Counted from the stretch's first letter, positions 15,261-23,359 are shown. The stretch is 64,000 nucleotides of DNA from Bacteroidaceae bacterium (GCA_017529865.1 JAFXNA010000009.1:1-64000); one strand, 5' to 3'. Numbers and translations are program-made. The notes: generated by a model not told the origin, from the sequence alone.

Positions 15261-15282
15261 ACCCCTCGCAAGAGGGGTTTTC
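15261..15282 (+). terminator. intrinsic terminator
   Basis: CCCCTC-GCAA-GAGGGG then TTTTC. Confidence 0.85.
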
Positions 15283-15302
15283 AACTGTGTTTCAACTATT
15301 TT

Positions 15303-15320
15303 CAACTTGGGTTATCACCC
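15303..15320 (+). repeat. 18-bp dispersed element, copy 21
   Basis: Exact consensus copy. Confidence 0.9.
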
Positions 15321-15399
15321 GTGTTCAGACTGCAGCTGTCCCGACGGTCTCCTTCGTCGATTGTAATAGAAACTTTACACAAAAAATGTTGGAAACCTA

Positions 15400-15428
15400 T
15401 TGACAAAGCCAATTTAATTAGGTATATT
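15400..15428 (+). promoter_or_regulatory. promoter for genes at 15461 and 15844
   Basis: TTGACA at 15400, 17 bp, TATATT at 15423. Confidence 0.8.
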
Positions 15429-15460
15429 ATATACATAGAAAAAACAACGGAGTTTATACA

Positions 15461-15841
15461 ATGCGTAAACAAAAGCCTATATACATTATGGACATTGAGA
15501 CCGAGCACGGCAAGTGTCCTGTCGGGGTTGTCGAGGAGTCTCTTGCAAAAGATACCTGCAAGTGGAATACTGGATGGACTGTCTGTTTCACCCTTAATGG
15601 ATGCGAATGCTTGTGCACAGAGGACACGGCTTCTACCCTAGATGTTCCCGAGTATGCGTTTATGGACTTAGCCGTTTCCGTTGCAGGGCAAAGGGGTATG
15701 TTCCTGCGTTGCTATCCTGCCGAGTATGACGAGGACGACATCAAGTGCCTTATCGACTTGTTCTTCAAGAGCAAGCAAACTGCTATCAGGTTCGTAAAGA
15801 AGATTGCTGAATACAGAAAAGAAAATTTAAATAGGGGGTAA
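15461..15841 (+). CDS. hypothetical protein, 126 aa
   Basis: ATG at 15461 after ACGGAGTTTATACA. Four Cys lie in residues 19-52, two as a Cys-Glu-Cys-Leu-Cys cluster; a helical basic tail follows. No known domain. It is followed after 2 bases by the 15844 gene, so the two form an operon. Confidence 0.8.
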   Translation: MRKQKPIYIMDIETEHGKCPVGVVEESLAKDTCKWNTGWTVCFTLNGCECLCTEDTASTLDVPEYAFMDLAVSVAGQRGMFLRCYPAEYDEDDIKCLIDLFFKSKQTAIRFVKKIAEYRKENLNRG

Positions 15842-15843
15842 AA

Positions 15844-16272
15844 ATGATTTTCCGAAAGTCTAACATCCTTGCTATTACTGCGTTAATCAACGAATGGCAA
15901 AAACAAGTTGATGCAAACTACGATTATAAGCACGTTGGAGTTTGCTTTCAGGTCGGCTATATGTCAATGGGATATAGCGGCGGGTTCGCAAAGCCTATCA
16001 GTTGCGGCTTCACAATAAGCATCACTCCCTGCATGAACTCATTGGACTATATCCATTACGATACCCGTTTTTCTCAATCCAAAGACGGCATCGTTTGGAA
16101 AATCGTCCGTGAACATAAGGGCAAAGAGAAAATTCTGCATCAGGAAACAATCTGCGATGTAAGCATCCTTACTGAAAAGCCTTGCCCTAGCCTTGTAAAA
16201 GAACGTATGTTCAAGGTGGCTTTGGCATCAGTTGACCTCGCATTGGTTGAACAACGCTTGATGCACCTGTAA
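15844..16272 (+). CDS. hypothetical protein, 142 aa
   Basis: ATG at 15844 after TAGGGGGTAAAA. The first 18 residues look helical, followed by strands with an aromatic Gly-Tyr-Met-Ser-Met-Gly-Tyr segment near residue 38. No family is recognised. It may be read through from the upstream gene by coupling. Confidence 0.8.
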   Translation: MIFRKSNILAITALINEWQKQVDANYDYKHVGVCFQVGYMSMGYSGGFAKPISCGFTISITPCMNSLDYIHYDTRFSQSKDGIVWKIVREHKGKEKILHQETICDVSILTEKPCPSLVKERMFKVALASVDLALVEQRLMHL

Positions 16273-16277
16273 AAATC

Positions 16278-16358
16278 GGGGGTCTCCCTGCCCCCTGCCG
16301 TGTGGAAAATTAGGCCATCACACAGCCTAGCCACAACACATTTCCACACGGCTTTTAT
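16278..16358 (+). terminator. compound terminator or structured 3' element
   Basis: GGGGG/CCCCC (16278-16295) is followed by a perfect 12-bp stem GCCGTGTGGAAA (16297) with its complement at 16341-16352, enclosing a nested TAGGC/GCCTA hairpin, then TTTTATTTT. Far larger than the usual hairpin here. Confidence 0.7.
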
Positions 16359-16377
16359 TTTGCCTCAACCGAATCTT

Positions 16378-16395
16378 CAACTTGGGTTATCACCC
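16378..16395 (+). repeat. 18-bp dispersed element, copy 22
   Basis: Exact consensus copy. Confidence 0.9.
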
Positions 16396-16474
16396 CTACG
16401 CCTTCGCCCGCAGGAGGAGCGTCGAGGGGAAACAAGTATGAAAAAAAGTTTACACAAAAAATGGGCATAACCTA

Positions 16475-16503
16475 TTGACAAACAAGATTTAATTAACTAT
16501 ATT
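16475..16503 (+). promoter_or_regulatory. promoter for the gene at 16538
   Basis: TTGACA at 16475, 17 bp, TATATT at 16498. Confidence 0.8.
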
Positions 16504-16537
16504 ATATACATAGAAACCTTAACAACGGAGATTTATT

Positions 16538-17401
16538 ATGGGTGAAAGAAGCAATATCTTTGTTCGCATTCGTGCTAAAAAGCGGAGTAGCGACAAGAAA
16601 TACCAAATGGCGACCTTTTTTGGTCTCTACTATCAATGGTGCTATGGTGAACGCATGATTAGCCGTCTGCGTTCGGCTATCGAATTTGTGGATAGCGACA
16701 TTAGCGGTTGGCATGGCGAACACGCTGTTAGCAAAGAGACCACAGACAAGTTCAAGCGGTATCTTGCTATCAACTTCGACATGAAAGACATTCTCGACCC
16801 TGTAGACCTCATTCCCGATGCGGTCAATGATGTTATGCGGGGTTACGCCAACGAAAAAGCCGACATTTTCGACCAGGCCGAAAACCACGGGTTTATCTAC
16901 CTTGACATTACCCTTGATGACCCCGAAAAAAAGTTCGGTGAAAACAAGGCTAACATCAAGTATGCCTTTGTTGACAACGAATACAAAGACAAGGATGGCA
17001 AAGTCCCCCCTATCCTTAGCGTAGAAAACTTTGCCGACCACGATATGGGCAACGATGAACGCAAGTGGTTTGAACCTGACCCCTATTGGGATGAAAGGGG
17101 TATGACTGCCTACAAGGAACGGTTCTTGAACGAAATTGTCCCGACTGCCAAAAAGAACATCGAGGAAATCAATAAATCGGCAACCTTGATGACCGAAGAT
17201 GACCGCAAAGATTTTGTGAAATTTGGCCGCTCCTTTACAAGAAAGATTTTGAAAGAAGTTGAAAAGAAAAAAGCGGAAATCAAGGAACAGAGAGAAACCT
17301 TGACCGCTGAAATCTGCTCACAGGAATACTTACCTGCCGAACTCCATAACAAGTTGTTGGAACTCGTAGATAAGGTTTACCCGAAACAGATAAGAGAATA
17401 A
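16538..17401 (+). CDS. conserved-looking phage protein, 287 aa
   Basis: The N-terminus (Met-Gly-Glu-Arg-Ser-Asn-Ile-Phe-Val-Arg) and the Tyr-Gln-Trp-x-Tyr-Gly-Glu-Arg-Met-Ile-Ser-Arg motif near residue 32 are, to my memory, typical of a widespread unnamed phage and plasmid family. The middle is acidic and the C-terminal 70 residues form a Lys/Glu-rich, likely coiled helix. Function unknown. Confidence 0.8.
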   Translation: MGERSNIFVRIRAKKRSSDKKYQMATFFGLYYQWCYGERMISRLRSAIEFVDSDISGWHGEHAVSKETTDKFKRYLAINFDMKDILDPVDLIPDAVNDVMRGYANEKADIFDQAENHGFIYLDITLDDPEKKFGENKANIKYAFVDNEYKDKDGKVPPILSVENFADHDMGNDERKWFEPDPYWDERGMTAYKERFLNEIVPTAKKNIEEINKSATLMTEDDRKDFVKFGRSFTRKILKEVEKKKAEIKEQRETLTAEICSQEYLPAELHNKLLELVDKVYPKQIRE

Positions 17402-17421
17402 CTCATTCGCCTGACTCCTGA

Positions 17422-17447
17422 CCCCCTCGAAAGAGGGGGATTTTTAT
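17422..17447 (+). terminator. intrinsic terminator
   Basis: CCCCCTC-GAAA-GAGGGGG then ATTTTTATTTTTT. Confidence 0.9.
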
Positions 17448-17465
17448 TTTTTATTTTTTGATTTT

Positions 17466-17483
17466 CAACTTGGGTTATCACCC
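17466..17483 (+). repeat. 18-bp dispersed element, copy 23
   Basis: Exact consensus copy. Confidence 0.9.
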
Positions 17484-17581
17484 CTGGCCTGGGGCCCGCG
17501 TGCATGCGTCATCAGGAGTTTGAACAATGGTTTAACCCAATGTTTGTAACGAATTCTTTACACAAAAATCGTTAAAACCTA

Positions 17582-17610
17582 TTGACAAAACCATTTTAAT
17601 TAGGTATATT
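17582..17610 (+). promoter_or_regulatory. promoter for the gene at 17644
   Basis: TTGACA at 17582, 17 bp, TATATT at 17605. Confidence 0.8.
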
Positions 17611-17643
17611 ATAGATATAGAAACCTAAACAACGGAGTCAAAA

Positions 17644-18072
17644 ATGGGATACACGAACTATTTTCACATCAAACCCTGCAAAAATGAATTTTCGCCGTCC
17701 GTCATAGGCAAGGTGAAAAAGATTTTGTCAACCTACGAAACAACCTATGAGGAACGCCTTGTTACAGGCTACTGCAATCGGGACGAAAAGCCTACCGTAA
17801 CCAAAGACTGCATTATGTTCAATGTCAATTCCGATGACACGGGCGAGGACTTTTACCTTGATTTGCACGACGACATGGGTTACTTCTGCAAGACTTGCCG
17901 AGAGAACTACGATGCGGCTGTCAAGGCGGTGCTTATGGTTCTGCAATCGGCAGGCTATCTTATCAAATGGAGTTTCGACGGTGGCCTTGAAGACGATGAA
18001 TATAAGGCTGGTATTGCCCTGCTTACAAAGGCAGGCATCAAGTACAATGACCGTATGAAAGCGGAGGACTAG
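17644..18072 (+). CDS. phage protein starting Met-Gly-Tyr-Thr, 142 aa
   Basis: Begins Met-Gly-Tyr-Thr-Asn-Tyr-Phe, an N-terminus recurrent in an unnamed phage family, and has Phe-Cys-Lys-Thr-Cys-Arg near residue 81, where that family keeps a Phe-Cys-Lys-Thr motif before a helix. The family's role is unknown. Single-gene cassette. Confidence 0.8.
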   Translation: MGYTNYFHIKPCKNEFSPSVIGKVKKILSTYETTYEERLVTGYCNRDEKPTVTKDCIMFNVNSDDTGEDFYLDLHDDMGYFCKTCRENYDAAVKAVLMVLQSAGYLIKWSFDGGLEDDEYKAGIALLTKAGIKYNDRMKAED

Positions 18073-18085
18073 AAACACTACCCAC

Positions 18086-18113
18086 AACCCCCTCTTGACC
18101 GAGGGGGTTTTAA
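18086..18113 (+). terminator. intrinsic terminator
   Basis: AACCCCCTC / GAGGGGGTT, loop of six, then TTAAC. Confidence 0.85.
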
Positions 18114-18134
18114 CTTTTGTTTAAACCAGATTTT

Positions 18135-18152
18135 CAACTTGGGTTATCACCC
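18135..18152 (+). repeat. 18-bp dispersed element, copy 24
   Basis: Exact consensus copy. Confidence 0.9.
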
Positions 18153-18232
18153 TTTTCCAGCGTCGCCGCAGGCGGAGGCAATTCGATAAAATAATGTTTA
18201 ACAAAATTTACACAAAAAATCTGACTTTTATC

Positions 18233-18261
18233 TTGACTAATCCATTTTAATTATCTATATT
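18233..18261 (+). promoter_or_regulatory. promoter for the gene at 18286
   Basis: TTGACT at 18233, 17 bp, TATATT at 18256. Confidence 0.75.
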
Positions 18262-18285
18262 ATTGTTATAACAACGGAGTTATTT

Positions 18286-18996
18286 ATGGCAAAAAAATTC
18301 AACCCTCAGAAATACACTTATCACTTTAACATCGGTCGTAACATCAAGTTGGGCGAAGGTGTGGCCAGTTGGTCTACCCTCAAAGGTTCTGACCTTCTTT
18401 ACATCCCCCGTCTTGAAAAGCGTGTGCGTGGCACTTGTAAGGATTGCGACTACTGCACCAAAGACTGCTATGTAAACAAGTCTTACCGCCGTTATCCAAA
18501 GACCGCCATGTATGGACACGCTGTCAATACGATAGGGCTTCGCACCTGTCCGTCGAAGGTGTTTGCTGACCTGCACCGTCAACTGTCCGTCACAAAGCGT
18601 TTCAATGTTGTGCGTATCAATCAAAGCGGCGACATTGAAAATTTGCAGGAACTTGAAATGTGGGTTTCCCTCGCTCTGTTGCACCCCAATTTCACGTTCT
18701 ACCTGTACACAAAGCGGTTCAATCTGGCGGTTGAATTCATCGAGAATAACCCGCTCCCAAAGAATTTCCATATCAATTTTTCAATCTGGCATGAACATGG
18801 TGTGAACGAATATTTCAAGGTGGCCCATTACCCGAATGTTCACGCTTTCGTATATGATGACGGCGAAACCTACATTGACGCCACCGACCATTGCAGGGCG
18901 TATGTGAACGGCAAACTAAATCATGCTATAACCTGTGAGCGTTGCAAAAAGTGTTACCGCCCTGGTGTCAAGGTAATCTATTGCAGTTCCCATTAG
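18286..18996 (+). CDS. GP88-like Cys-rich phage protein, 236 aa
   Basis: Contains a Cys-x2-Cys-x2-Cys-x3-Cys cluster at residues 51-61, a Val-Val-Arg-Ile-Asn-Gln-Ser-Gly-Asp motif near residue 108, Phe-Tyr-Leu-Tyr-Thr-Lys-Arg near residue 138, and a second cluster Cys-x2-Cys-x2-Cys near residue 218. This order matches the GP88 family known from mycobacteriophages and other phages, whose activity is unknown; the clusters suggest bound metal or an Fe-S cluster. Assignment is by motif memory. Confidence 0.75.
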   Translation: MAKKFNPQKYTYHFNIGRNIKLGEGVASWSTLKGSDLLYIPRLEKRVRGTCKDCDYCTKDCYVNKSYRRYPKTAMYGHAVNTIGLRTCPSKVFADLHRQLSVTKRFNVVRINQSGDIENLQELEMWVSLALLHPNFTFYLYTKRFNLAVEFIENNPLPKNFHINFSIWHEHGVNEYFKVAHYPNVHAFVYDDGETYIDATDHCRAYVNGKLNHAITCERCKKCYRPGVKVIYCSSH

Positions 18997-19001
18997 TAGT
19001 C

Positions 19002-19027
19002 GCCCCCTCATTGGGGGCATTTTTATT
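19002..19027 (+). terminator. intrinsic terminator
   Basis: GCCCCC / GGGGGC, loop of five, then ATTTTTATTTTT. Confidence 0.9.
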
Positions 19028-19044
19028 TTTTATTTTTTGATTTC

Positions 19045-19062
19045 CAACTTGGGTTATCACCC
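19045..19062 (+). repeat. 18-bp dispersed element, copy 25
   Basis: Exact consensus copy. Confidence 0.9.
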
Positions 19063-19142
19063 CTTGACTGGGGCCCAGTCGTCCCCACAGTTTCCGACCC
19101 AGTTTGTATAGAAATCTTTACACAAAAATGTTGGAAACCCTA

Positions 19143-19171
19143 TTGACAAACATATTTTAATTATGTATATT
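19143..19171 (+). promoter_or_regulatory. promoter for the gene at 19204
   Basis: TTGACA at 19143, 17 bp, TATATT at 19166. Confidence 0.8.
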
Positions 19172-19203
19172 TAGGATAGAAACTTAAACAGGTAGGGTAT
19201 AAT

Positions 19204-19527
19204 ATGGCACATCGCAAGACTACAATAAGCCAGCATGAATGGGAGTTGCTCGACAAACTCACATCAAAGGCTAAAATGGATTGGTTTTTTGATGCGACCA
19301 CCATACGGAAATCCGTGAAGAACAGCAATTGCGTTGAATGTACGCCGAAAGGCTACCTTACATCTTCGCAGGCCAACTGTTCCGCTTGTGCGTTCATTGT
19401 TCCAAACTTCTGGGGCTTCACCGCTGATGAACTGCAAGAGATTAGGGATTGCTTCGTGCGTTGCGGCATCAATCCTGACTTCCTCGACTGCGAATTGGAA
19501 GAATGGAAGAAAGGCGGAGTTTCGTAA
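19204..19527 (+). CDS. hypothetical Cys-containing protein, 107 aa
   Basis: Has a Cys-Val-Glu-Cys pair near residue 43 and Cys-Ser-Ala-Cys near residue 59, a possible four-Cys metal site, and an acidic helical C-terminus. No named family. No terminator or dispersed element separates it from the next promoter at 19550. Confidence 0.8.
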   Translation: MAHRKTTISQHEWELLDKLTSKAKMDWFFDATTIRKSVKNSNCVECTPKGYLTSSQANCSACAFIVPNFWGFTADELQEIRDCFVRCGINPDFLDCELEEWKKGGVS

Positions 19528-19549
19528 CAAAAACTTTACAAAAAAATCC

Positions 19550-19578
19550 TTGACATTTTATATTTAATTATCTATATT
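19550..19578 (+). promoter_or_regulatory. promoter for genes at 19604 and 19852
   Basis: TTGACA at 19550, 17 bp, TATATT at 19573; it follows the preceding gene directly. Confidence 0.8.
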
Positions 19579-19603
19579 ATTTATAGAAACAAAGGAGTCC
19601 ACC

Positions 19604-19840
19604 ATGTTCACTTTCATCGGCAAGATTTTTGAGAGCATCACAAACTTCATCGCCCAGTTCTTCTTGCTTGTCATCATCGTTCTTGCGGTGGTCTTGCTTT
19701 TCCTTGCGACATATAGGAAAAATCACAACCCCTATATCGACCACACGAAAGAACAGATTGAACAGCAAATTGACAGCGAGAGAGAATCCCAGTTAAATGA
19801 GGCACTCAAAAGCCTACACGAAACACATTGGGCAAAATAA
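19604..19840 (+). CDS. single-pass membrane protein, 78 aa
   Basis: A hydrophobic segment spans about residues 15-36 (Phe-Phe-Leu-Leu-Val-Ile-Ile-Val-Leu and onward), followed by a basic stop-transfer and a Glu/Gln-rich helical tail of about 40 residues. It is first in a two-gene unit; the tail probably faces the cytoplasm or periplasm, orientation undetermined. Confidence 0.8.
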   Translation: MFTFIGKIFESITNFIAQFFLLVIIVLAVVLLFLATYRKNHNPYIDHTKEQIEQQIDSERESQLNEALKSLHETHWAK

Positions 19841-19851
19841 AGGAGATTACC

Positions 19852-20259
19852 ATGGCATACGAAATTCCAGAAGTACCCAACTTCGAAGACACCCCCGAAA
19901 AGGCAGTCTTCGAGCGTCATGTTAAGATGCTGGTCGCATCGTTCGTCCTAGCCAAGAGGGAGGAAAAATACAGCCGCCACGTGCACTATATCTGTTGCGG
20001 CGCTTCCCCCGACAAGAACGGAACCCTTCGCGGCTTCGCATCGTCATACACAAGCGGAATCGGTTGCACGAGCGAGATGGACGATTGTAGGAAAGCCCAT
20101 AATGCGAACCCAGAAGTCTACCCGAATATCGACGAATGGTTCATCCCGACCGAGAACGAAATCGACACGGCTATCCGTGAGGTTCAACGGAAAGGATACC
20201 GCATTGAATGGCGGTACAACTCAAAAGGCCGAGCAGGCCAACTCGCAGTCATCCGTTAA
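19852..20259 (+). CDS. hypothetical protein, 135 aa
   Basis: An in-frame start at 19828 exists, but ATG at 19852 has AAAGGAGATTACC in front and is preferred. Contains a His-Tyr-Ile-Cys-Cys-Gly-Ala-Ser segment near residue 46 and a basic C-terminal helix and strand. No family is recognised. Confidence 0.8.
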   Translation: MAYEIPEVPNFEDTPEKAVFERHVKMLVASFVLAKREEKYSRHVHYICCGASPDKNGTLRGFASSYTSGIGCTSEMDDCRKAHNANPEVYPNIDEWFIPTENEIDTAIREVQRKGYRIEWRYNSKGRAGQLAVIR

Positions 20260-20264
20260 TTCTC

Positions 20265-20290
20265 GCCCCCTCATCGGGGGCATTTTCATT
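20265..20290 (+). terminator. intrinsic terminator
   Basis: GCCCCC / GGGGGC, loop of five, then ATTTTCATTTTTT. Confidence 0.9.
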
Positions 20291-20307
20291 TTTTATTTTT
20301 TTATTTT

Positions 20308-20325
20308 CAACTTGGGTTATCACCC
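20308..20325 (+). repeat. 18-bp dispersed element, copy 26
   Basis: Exact consensus copy. Confidence 0.9.
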
Positions 20326-20406
20326 TAGCCTCGACTGCAGCCGTCCCCGACGGTCTCCACCAGAAGTTTGTAAATGAAAATTTACACAAAAAAGTTGGAA
20401 AAGGTA

Positions 20407-20435
20407 TTGACAACCCATATTTAATTATGTATATT
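20407..20435 (+). promoter_or_regulatory. promoter for genes at 20462 and 21347
   Basis: TTGACA at 20407, 17 bp, TATATT at 20430. Confidence 0.8.
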
Positions 20436-20461
20436 TAGGATATAAAACAGGAGATAACGCC

Positions 20462-21313
20462 ATGAAAAAGGGAAAGTTCATTAACAATAACAACAAGAGT
20501 AATGACCCGAAGATTGACAACTGGGTTATTACCAAGCGTGATGCCATCCTTGAATGGTACGAGAACGAGTCTCTTAAGGCCGATTACAGCACGGCTTCTG
20601 ACGAAGACATGCTCACCACGCTTTCCGCCCATATTGAAAAGATGTGCAACGCAGACCCGTCTCATTGGTGGGATAACGTGATTTGCGAAGTTGCGGAGTG
20701 CATCCTTGAACTTGACCAGTGGCAGATGGGCCACTACGACATTGAAGAATGGTTGCTCGAACATATCAAGTGGCGTATTGAAGACCGCACGAAAACCGCA
20801 GTCGATTGGCTCGGAGATTTGCACTATCAGATTTGCAACGGCGGTATGTCGCAGGCTTGCTCCAATGGCTATGTTGACGATGTGATTGAAGCCTACGGCT
20901 CGTTTGACGCATGGGTAGATGCACTCAAAAAGGAACTGGCCGATACCAACGATGCTGACAAGGCTATTAAAGCCGCAGAGTTCATCGCAAAGGGAGTGTC
21001 CGAAATCTCCATGAGCAAGGGTTGCAACGAATGTGGCGGCTCTGGCTACATCATGGTTGAAGACGAAGATGAAGACGAAGATGGCGAACATTCCAGTCAT
21101 GAAGAAACCTGTTCCGAATGCGGTGGCTCTGGTGTTCTTGATGTGGATTGCTACCTTTATGTTGACTTCGATGTAGCAGGTTGCTACTACACTTGGGATA
21201 GCGAATACTACGAACTGGTCGATAGCAACGGAATCGGCAATTTCATTGATGACCTTACGAAGCAGTCGCACACTCACTCTGTCGTGCTTGATGCTATCAA
21301 GGCGGCAAAATAA
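20462..21313 (+). CDS. protein with DnaJ-type Cys motifs, 283 aa
   Basis: The N-terminal 180 residues look helical and acidic, with Trp-rich segments. Near residue 189 and again near residue 220 there are Cys-x2-Cys-Gly-Gly-Ser-Gly motifs, the DnaJ central-domain zinc pattern, separated by an Asp/Glu run. The C-terminal 60 residues are acidic and aromatic. It is not a DnaJ (no J domain). An antisense frame of 429 codons here is a shadow. A metal-binding adaptor is a guess. Confidence 0.8.
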   Translation: MKKGKFINNNNKSNDPKIDNWVITKRDAILEWYENESLKADYSTASDEDMLTTLSAHIEKMCNADPSHWWDNVICEVAECILELDQWQMGHYDIEEWLLEHIKWRIEDRTKTAVDWLGDLHYQICNGGMSQACSNGYVDDVIEAYGSFDAWVDALKKELADTNDADKAIKAAEFIAKGVSEISMSKGCNECGGSGYIMVEDEDEDEDGEHSSHEETCSECGGSGVLDVDCYLYVDFDVAGCYYTWDSEYYELVDSNGIGNFIDDLTKQSHTHSVVLDAIKAAK

Positions 21314-21346
21314 ATTTAATTTTTCATTTTTCAAAAGGAGACAAAT

Positions 21347-21814
21347 ATGGCAACAGAACCTAATCCTACTATCGCCCTGCTTGGAATAGTCTTCAAGGGT
21401 GCTGAACTCCATGTCATAAAGACCCGTGGGAGAAAGGACAGGTATTTCTACGAGATTGTTCGCCCAAATAAGAAAACAATTAAGTGGAACCCTGAAATCG
21501 CCGAAAAGATAGGTGAATGCCCTGACCTTGAAGACACTTGGCACAGCGGTAAGGTTGACGGGCAGATGTTCGACTTGAACCTTATGGATTCTTCCGTGTA
21601 CGGCACTGCTAAAACTGCTCTTGGTGCGTGCTTCTATGAAGTGCTTGGTAAAGGAACGAAAGATGACCACTACGAAACCAATTTGAGCGTTTGGGTCAAT
21701 GTTCCAGTAAAGTGCTTCTTGCAAGACAGGAATGGAAACCGCAAGCCGTTCCCCTGCAACAAAGCATCAAGGACATTTCTCCACAGGTTTGCAATCGCTG
21801 ACCCTAACAAGTAA
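21347..21814 (+). CDS. hypothetical protein, 155 aa
   Basis: ATG at 21347 after AAAAGGAGACAAAT, 33 bases after the preceding stop without its own promoter, so it is probably in the same operon. Mixed strand-rich sequence with a basic Lys-Thr-Arg-Gly-Arg-Lys-Asp-Arg segment near residue 24. No family is recognised. Confidence 0.8.
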   Translation: MATEPNPTIALLGIVFKGAELHVIKTRGRKDRYFYEIVRPNKKTIKWNPEIAEKIGECPDLEDTWHSGKVDGQMFDLNLMDSSVYGTAKTALGACFYEVLGKGTKDDHYETNLSVWVNVPVKCFLQDRNGNRKPFPCNKASRTFLHRFAIADPNK

Positions 21815-21832
21815 GTTTCCCTTGTCTCCAAG

Positions 21833-21856
21833 CCCCCTCGCAAGAGGGGGTTTTCC
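21833..21856 (+). terminator. intrinsic terminator
   Basis: CCCCCTC-GCAA-GAGGGGG then TTTTCC. Confidence 0.9.
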
Positions 21857-21874
21857 TGTTGCCCTCTGGATTTC

Positions 21875-21892
21875 CAACTTGGGTTATCACCC
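21875..21892 (+). repeat. 18-bp dispersed element, copy 27
   Basis: Exact consensus copy. Confidence 0.9.
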
Positions 21893-21973
21893 TAGCCTCG
21901 ACTGCAGTCGTCCACGACGGTTTCCACCCAGAGGTTGTAACGAAAACTTTACACAAAAATGTTGGAAACCCTA

Positions 21974-22002
21974 TTGACAAACCATATTTAATTATGTATA
22001 TT
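21974..22002 (+). promoter_or_regulatory. promoter for the gene at 22030
   Basis: TTGACA at 21974, 17 bp, TATATT at 21997. Confidence 0.8.
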
Positions 22003-22029
22003 ATAAAGGAAGAAACAAAGGAGTCTATC

Positions 22030-22407
22030 ATGCCTGCAAAAATCAATGTAACCAAAGACATTAAAAAAGCATTCGATGCAACATCCAGAGCGATTTCTGA
22101 CATCGGACTTTACGCATCCTCTGCTCTCTTCAATGTTACCCCAGATGGTGTTTTTCCCAGAAGGGTTCTCGCCAAAGCGGAACGCACTTTCAACGAAGGC
22201 CTCTTATCCGTTACAGTCGCTTACAGCCTTGAAAACATCCCTGCACACGGAACATGGTATTTCAACTTCGTGTTCAATAACAGCATAATAGGCTCTGGTT
22301 GCTCGGTCACGGTTACACGAACCAATAGTTTTGGCATCTACACTAAGTCCTGTAAATTCGACCAGGAAGCCCTTGACGAAATCGTCAAAGAAATTGCTGA
22401 GGAATAA
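22030..22407 (+). CDS. hypothetical protein, 125 aa
   Basis: The open frame extends 171 bases upstream through the intergenic element, but the real start is ATG at 22030, after AAAGGAGTCTATC and downstream of the promoter. N-terminal helix, strand-rich middle (Thr-Trp-Tyr-Phe-Asn-Phe-Val-Phe), acidic C-terminal helix. No family is recognised. Confidence 0.8.
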   Translation: MPAKINVTKDIKKAFDATSRAISDIGLYASSALFNVTPDGVFPRRVLAKAERTFNEGLLSVTVAYSLENIPAHGTWYFNFVFNNSIIGSGCSVTVTRTNSFGIYTKSCKFDQEALDEIVKEIAEE

Positions 22408-22414
22408 AATAACT

Positions 22415-22433
22415 CCCCCTCACAGGGGGTTTA
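22415..22433 (+). terminator. intrinsic terminator
   Basis: CCCCC / GGGGG stem, short loop, then TTTAAC. Confidence 0.7.
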
Positions 22434-22454
22434 ACTTTGTTTCAACAAGATTTC

Positions 22455-22472
22455 CAACTTGGGTTATCACCC
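22455..22472 (+). repeat. 18-bp dispersed element, copy 28
   Basis: Exact consensus copy. Confidence 0.9.
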
Positions 22473-22553
22473 CTGTTCCCTTCGCACGCCGTCCCCGACG
22501 GTTTCCTCCCAGAGATTGTAAATCAAAATTTACACAAAAAGTTGGAAAAGGTA

Positions 22554-22582
22554 TTGACAACACACATTTAATTATGTATATT
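22554..22582 (+). promoter_or_regulatory. promoter for the gene at 22609
   Basis: TTGACA at 22554, 17 bp, TATATT at 22577. Confidence 0.8.
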
Positions 22583-22608
22583 TATAATAGAAACAAAGGA
22601 GACAACCT

Positions 22609-23274
22609 ATGCTTGATACAAAGACCCTTAATGAAGAAACCATCAAGGAATGCCGTGAAAATGAAACATGGTTCAAAACCAAGGTGGCACAACACGCACC
22701 AAAAGGCACAACCTGTGAAATTGAAGAATTGCGTGTGAACGATACCGAATGTGACGAATACATCTTCTGTGAAGTCACCATCACTTGCAACAAGCGTAAG
22801 CACCATTTCAACTACTATGCAGGCACCGATGGCGTGACCCTCGTTGAACGCCTCGGTGGTAGAAAAGGTGAAGAGGCTGTTGGCGACACGATGGGCAAGG
22901 ATTTCGAGATGGAGTTCAATCAGCCCTCTGCTGACGATACGGGCAACCTTGAAGATTTCCTTGAAAACTTGGCGGGCTATGCTCCCAAGAAGCCAAAGGC
23001 TAAAAAGGAAAAAATAAACATGGCTGAAAAGAAAAAGAGAAAAATTTTTGTTGTTTCTGGCTTTCACTTTCACCCTTACGAACACGAACATGATATTATC
23101 ACCGAAGTGTTCTATACCCGTGAAAAGGCCGCAAAGTGCATCTTCGACATCTTGACTGACACCTTCCCCGATGATGCGGACGAATTTACTATCGACGGTT
23201 GTATGTGGGGCAATGAGTTCTGCAACGCCGCCGATGAAGAAGTGAAACTCGAAATCGAAGAATTTACCGTCTAA
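22609..23274 (+). CDS. two-part hypothetical protein, probable gene fusion, 221 aa
   Basis: Residues 1-125 form an acidic, Cys-containing unit ending in a Pro/Lys-rich linker (Pro-Lys-Lys-Pro-Lys-Ala-Lys-Lys). Residue 138 is a Met that starts a second unit, Met-Ala-Glu-Lys-Lys-Lys-Arg-Lys, a typical N-terminus for this genome, and an AAGGAAAAAAT site lies just upstream of that ATG (23020). The frame is continuous, so either a fused product or an additional internal product could be made. No domain is recognised. Confidence 0.75.
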   Translation: MLDTKTLNEETIKECRENETWFKTKVAQHAPKGTTCEIEELRVNDTECDEYIFCEVTITCNKRKHHFNYYAGTDGVTLVERLGGRKGEEAVGDTMGKDFEMEFNQPSADDTGNLEDFLENLAGYAPKKPKAKKEKINMAEKKKRKIFVVSGFHFHPYEHEHDIITEVFYTREKAAKCIFDILTDTFPDDADEFTIDGCMWGNEFCNAADEEVKLEIEEFTV

Positions 23275-23298
23275 CCAAAAGTTAACCCATAGTCCTAG

Positions 23299-23320
23299 CC
23301 CCCTCGTAATAGGGGGTTTC
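23299..23320 (+). terminator. intrinsic terminator
   Basis: CCCCCT / AGGGGG, loop of six, then TTTCC. Confidence 0.8.
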
Positions 23321-23341
23321 CGTTTACAACATCTGGATTTC

Positions 23342-23359
23342 CAACTTGGGTTATCACCC
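23342..23359 (+). repeat. 18-bp dispersed element, copy 29
   Basis: Exact consensus copy. Confidence 0.9.

Noticed and set aside
20462..21313. Naming this gene dnaJ.
   Set aside because: Only the Cys-x2-Cys-Gly-Gly-Ser-Gly motifs are shared; the J domain is absent.
20435..21724. 429-codon - strand frame.
   Set aside because: Lies antisense to two + strand genes with good start signals; its sequence has no domain-like features.
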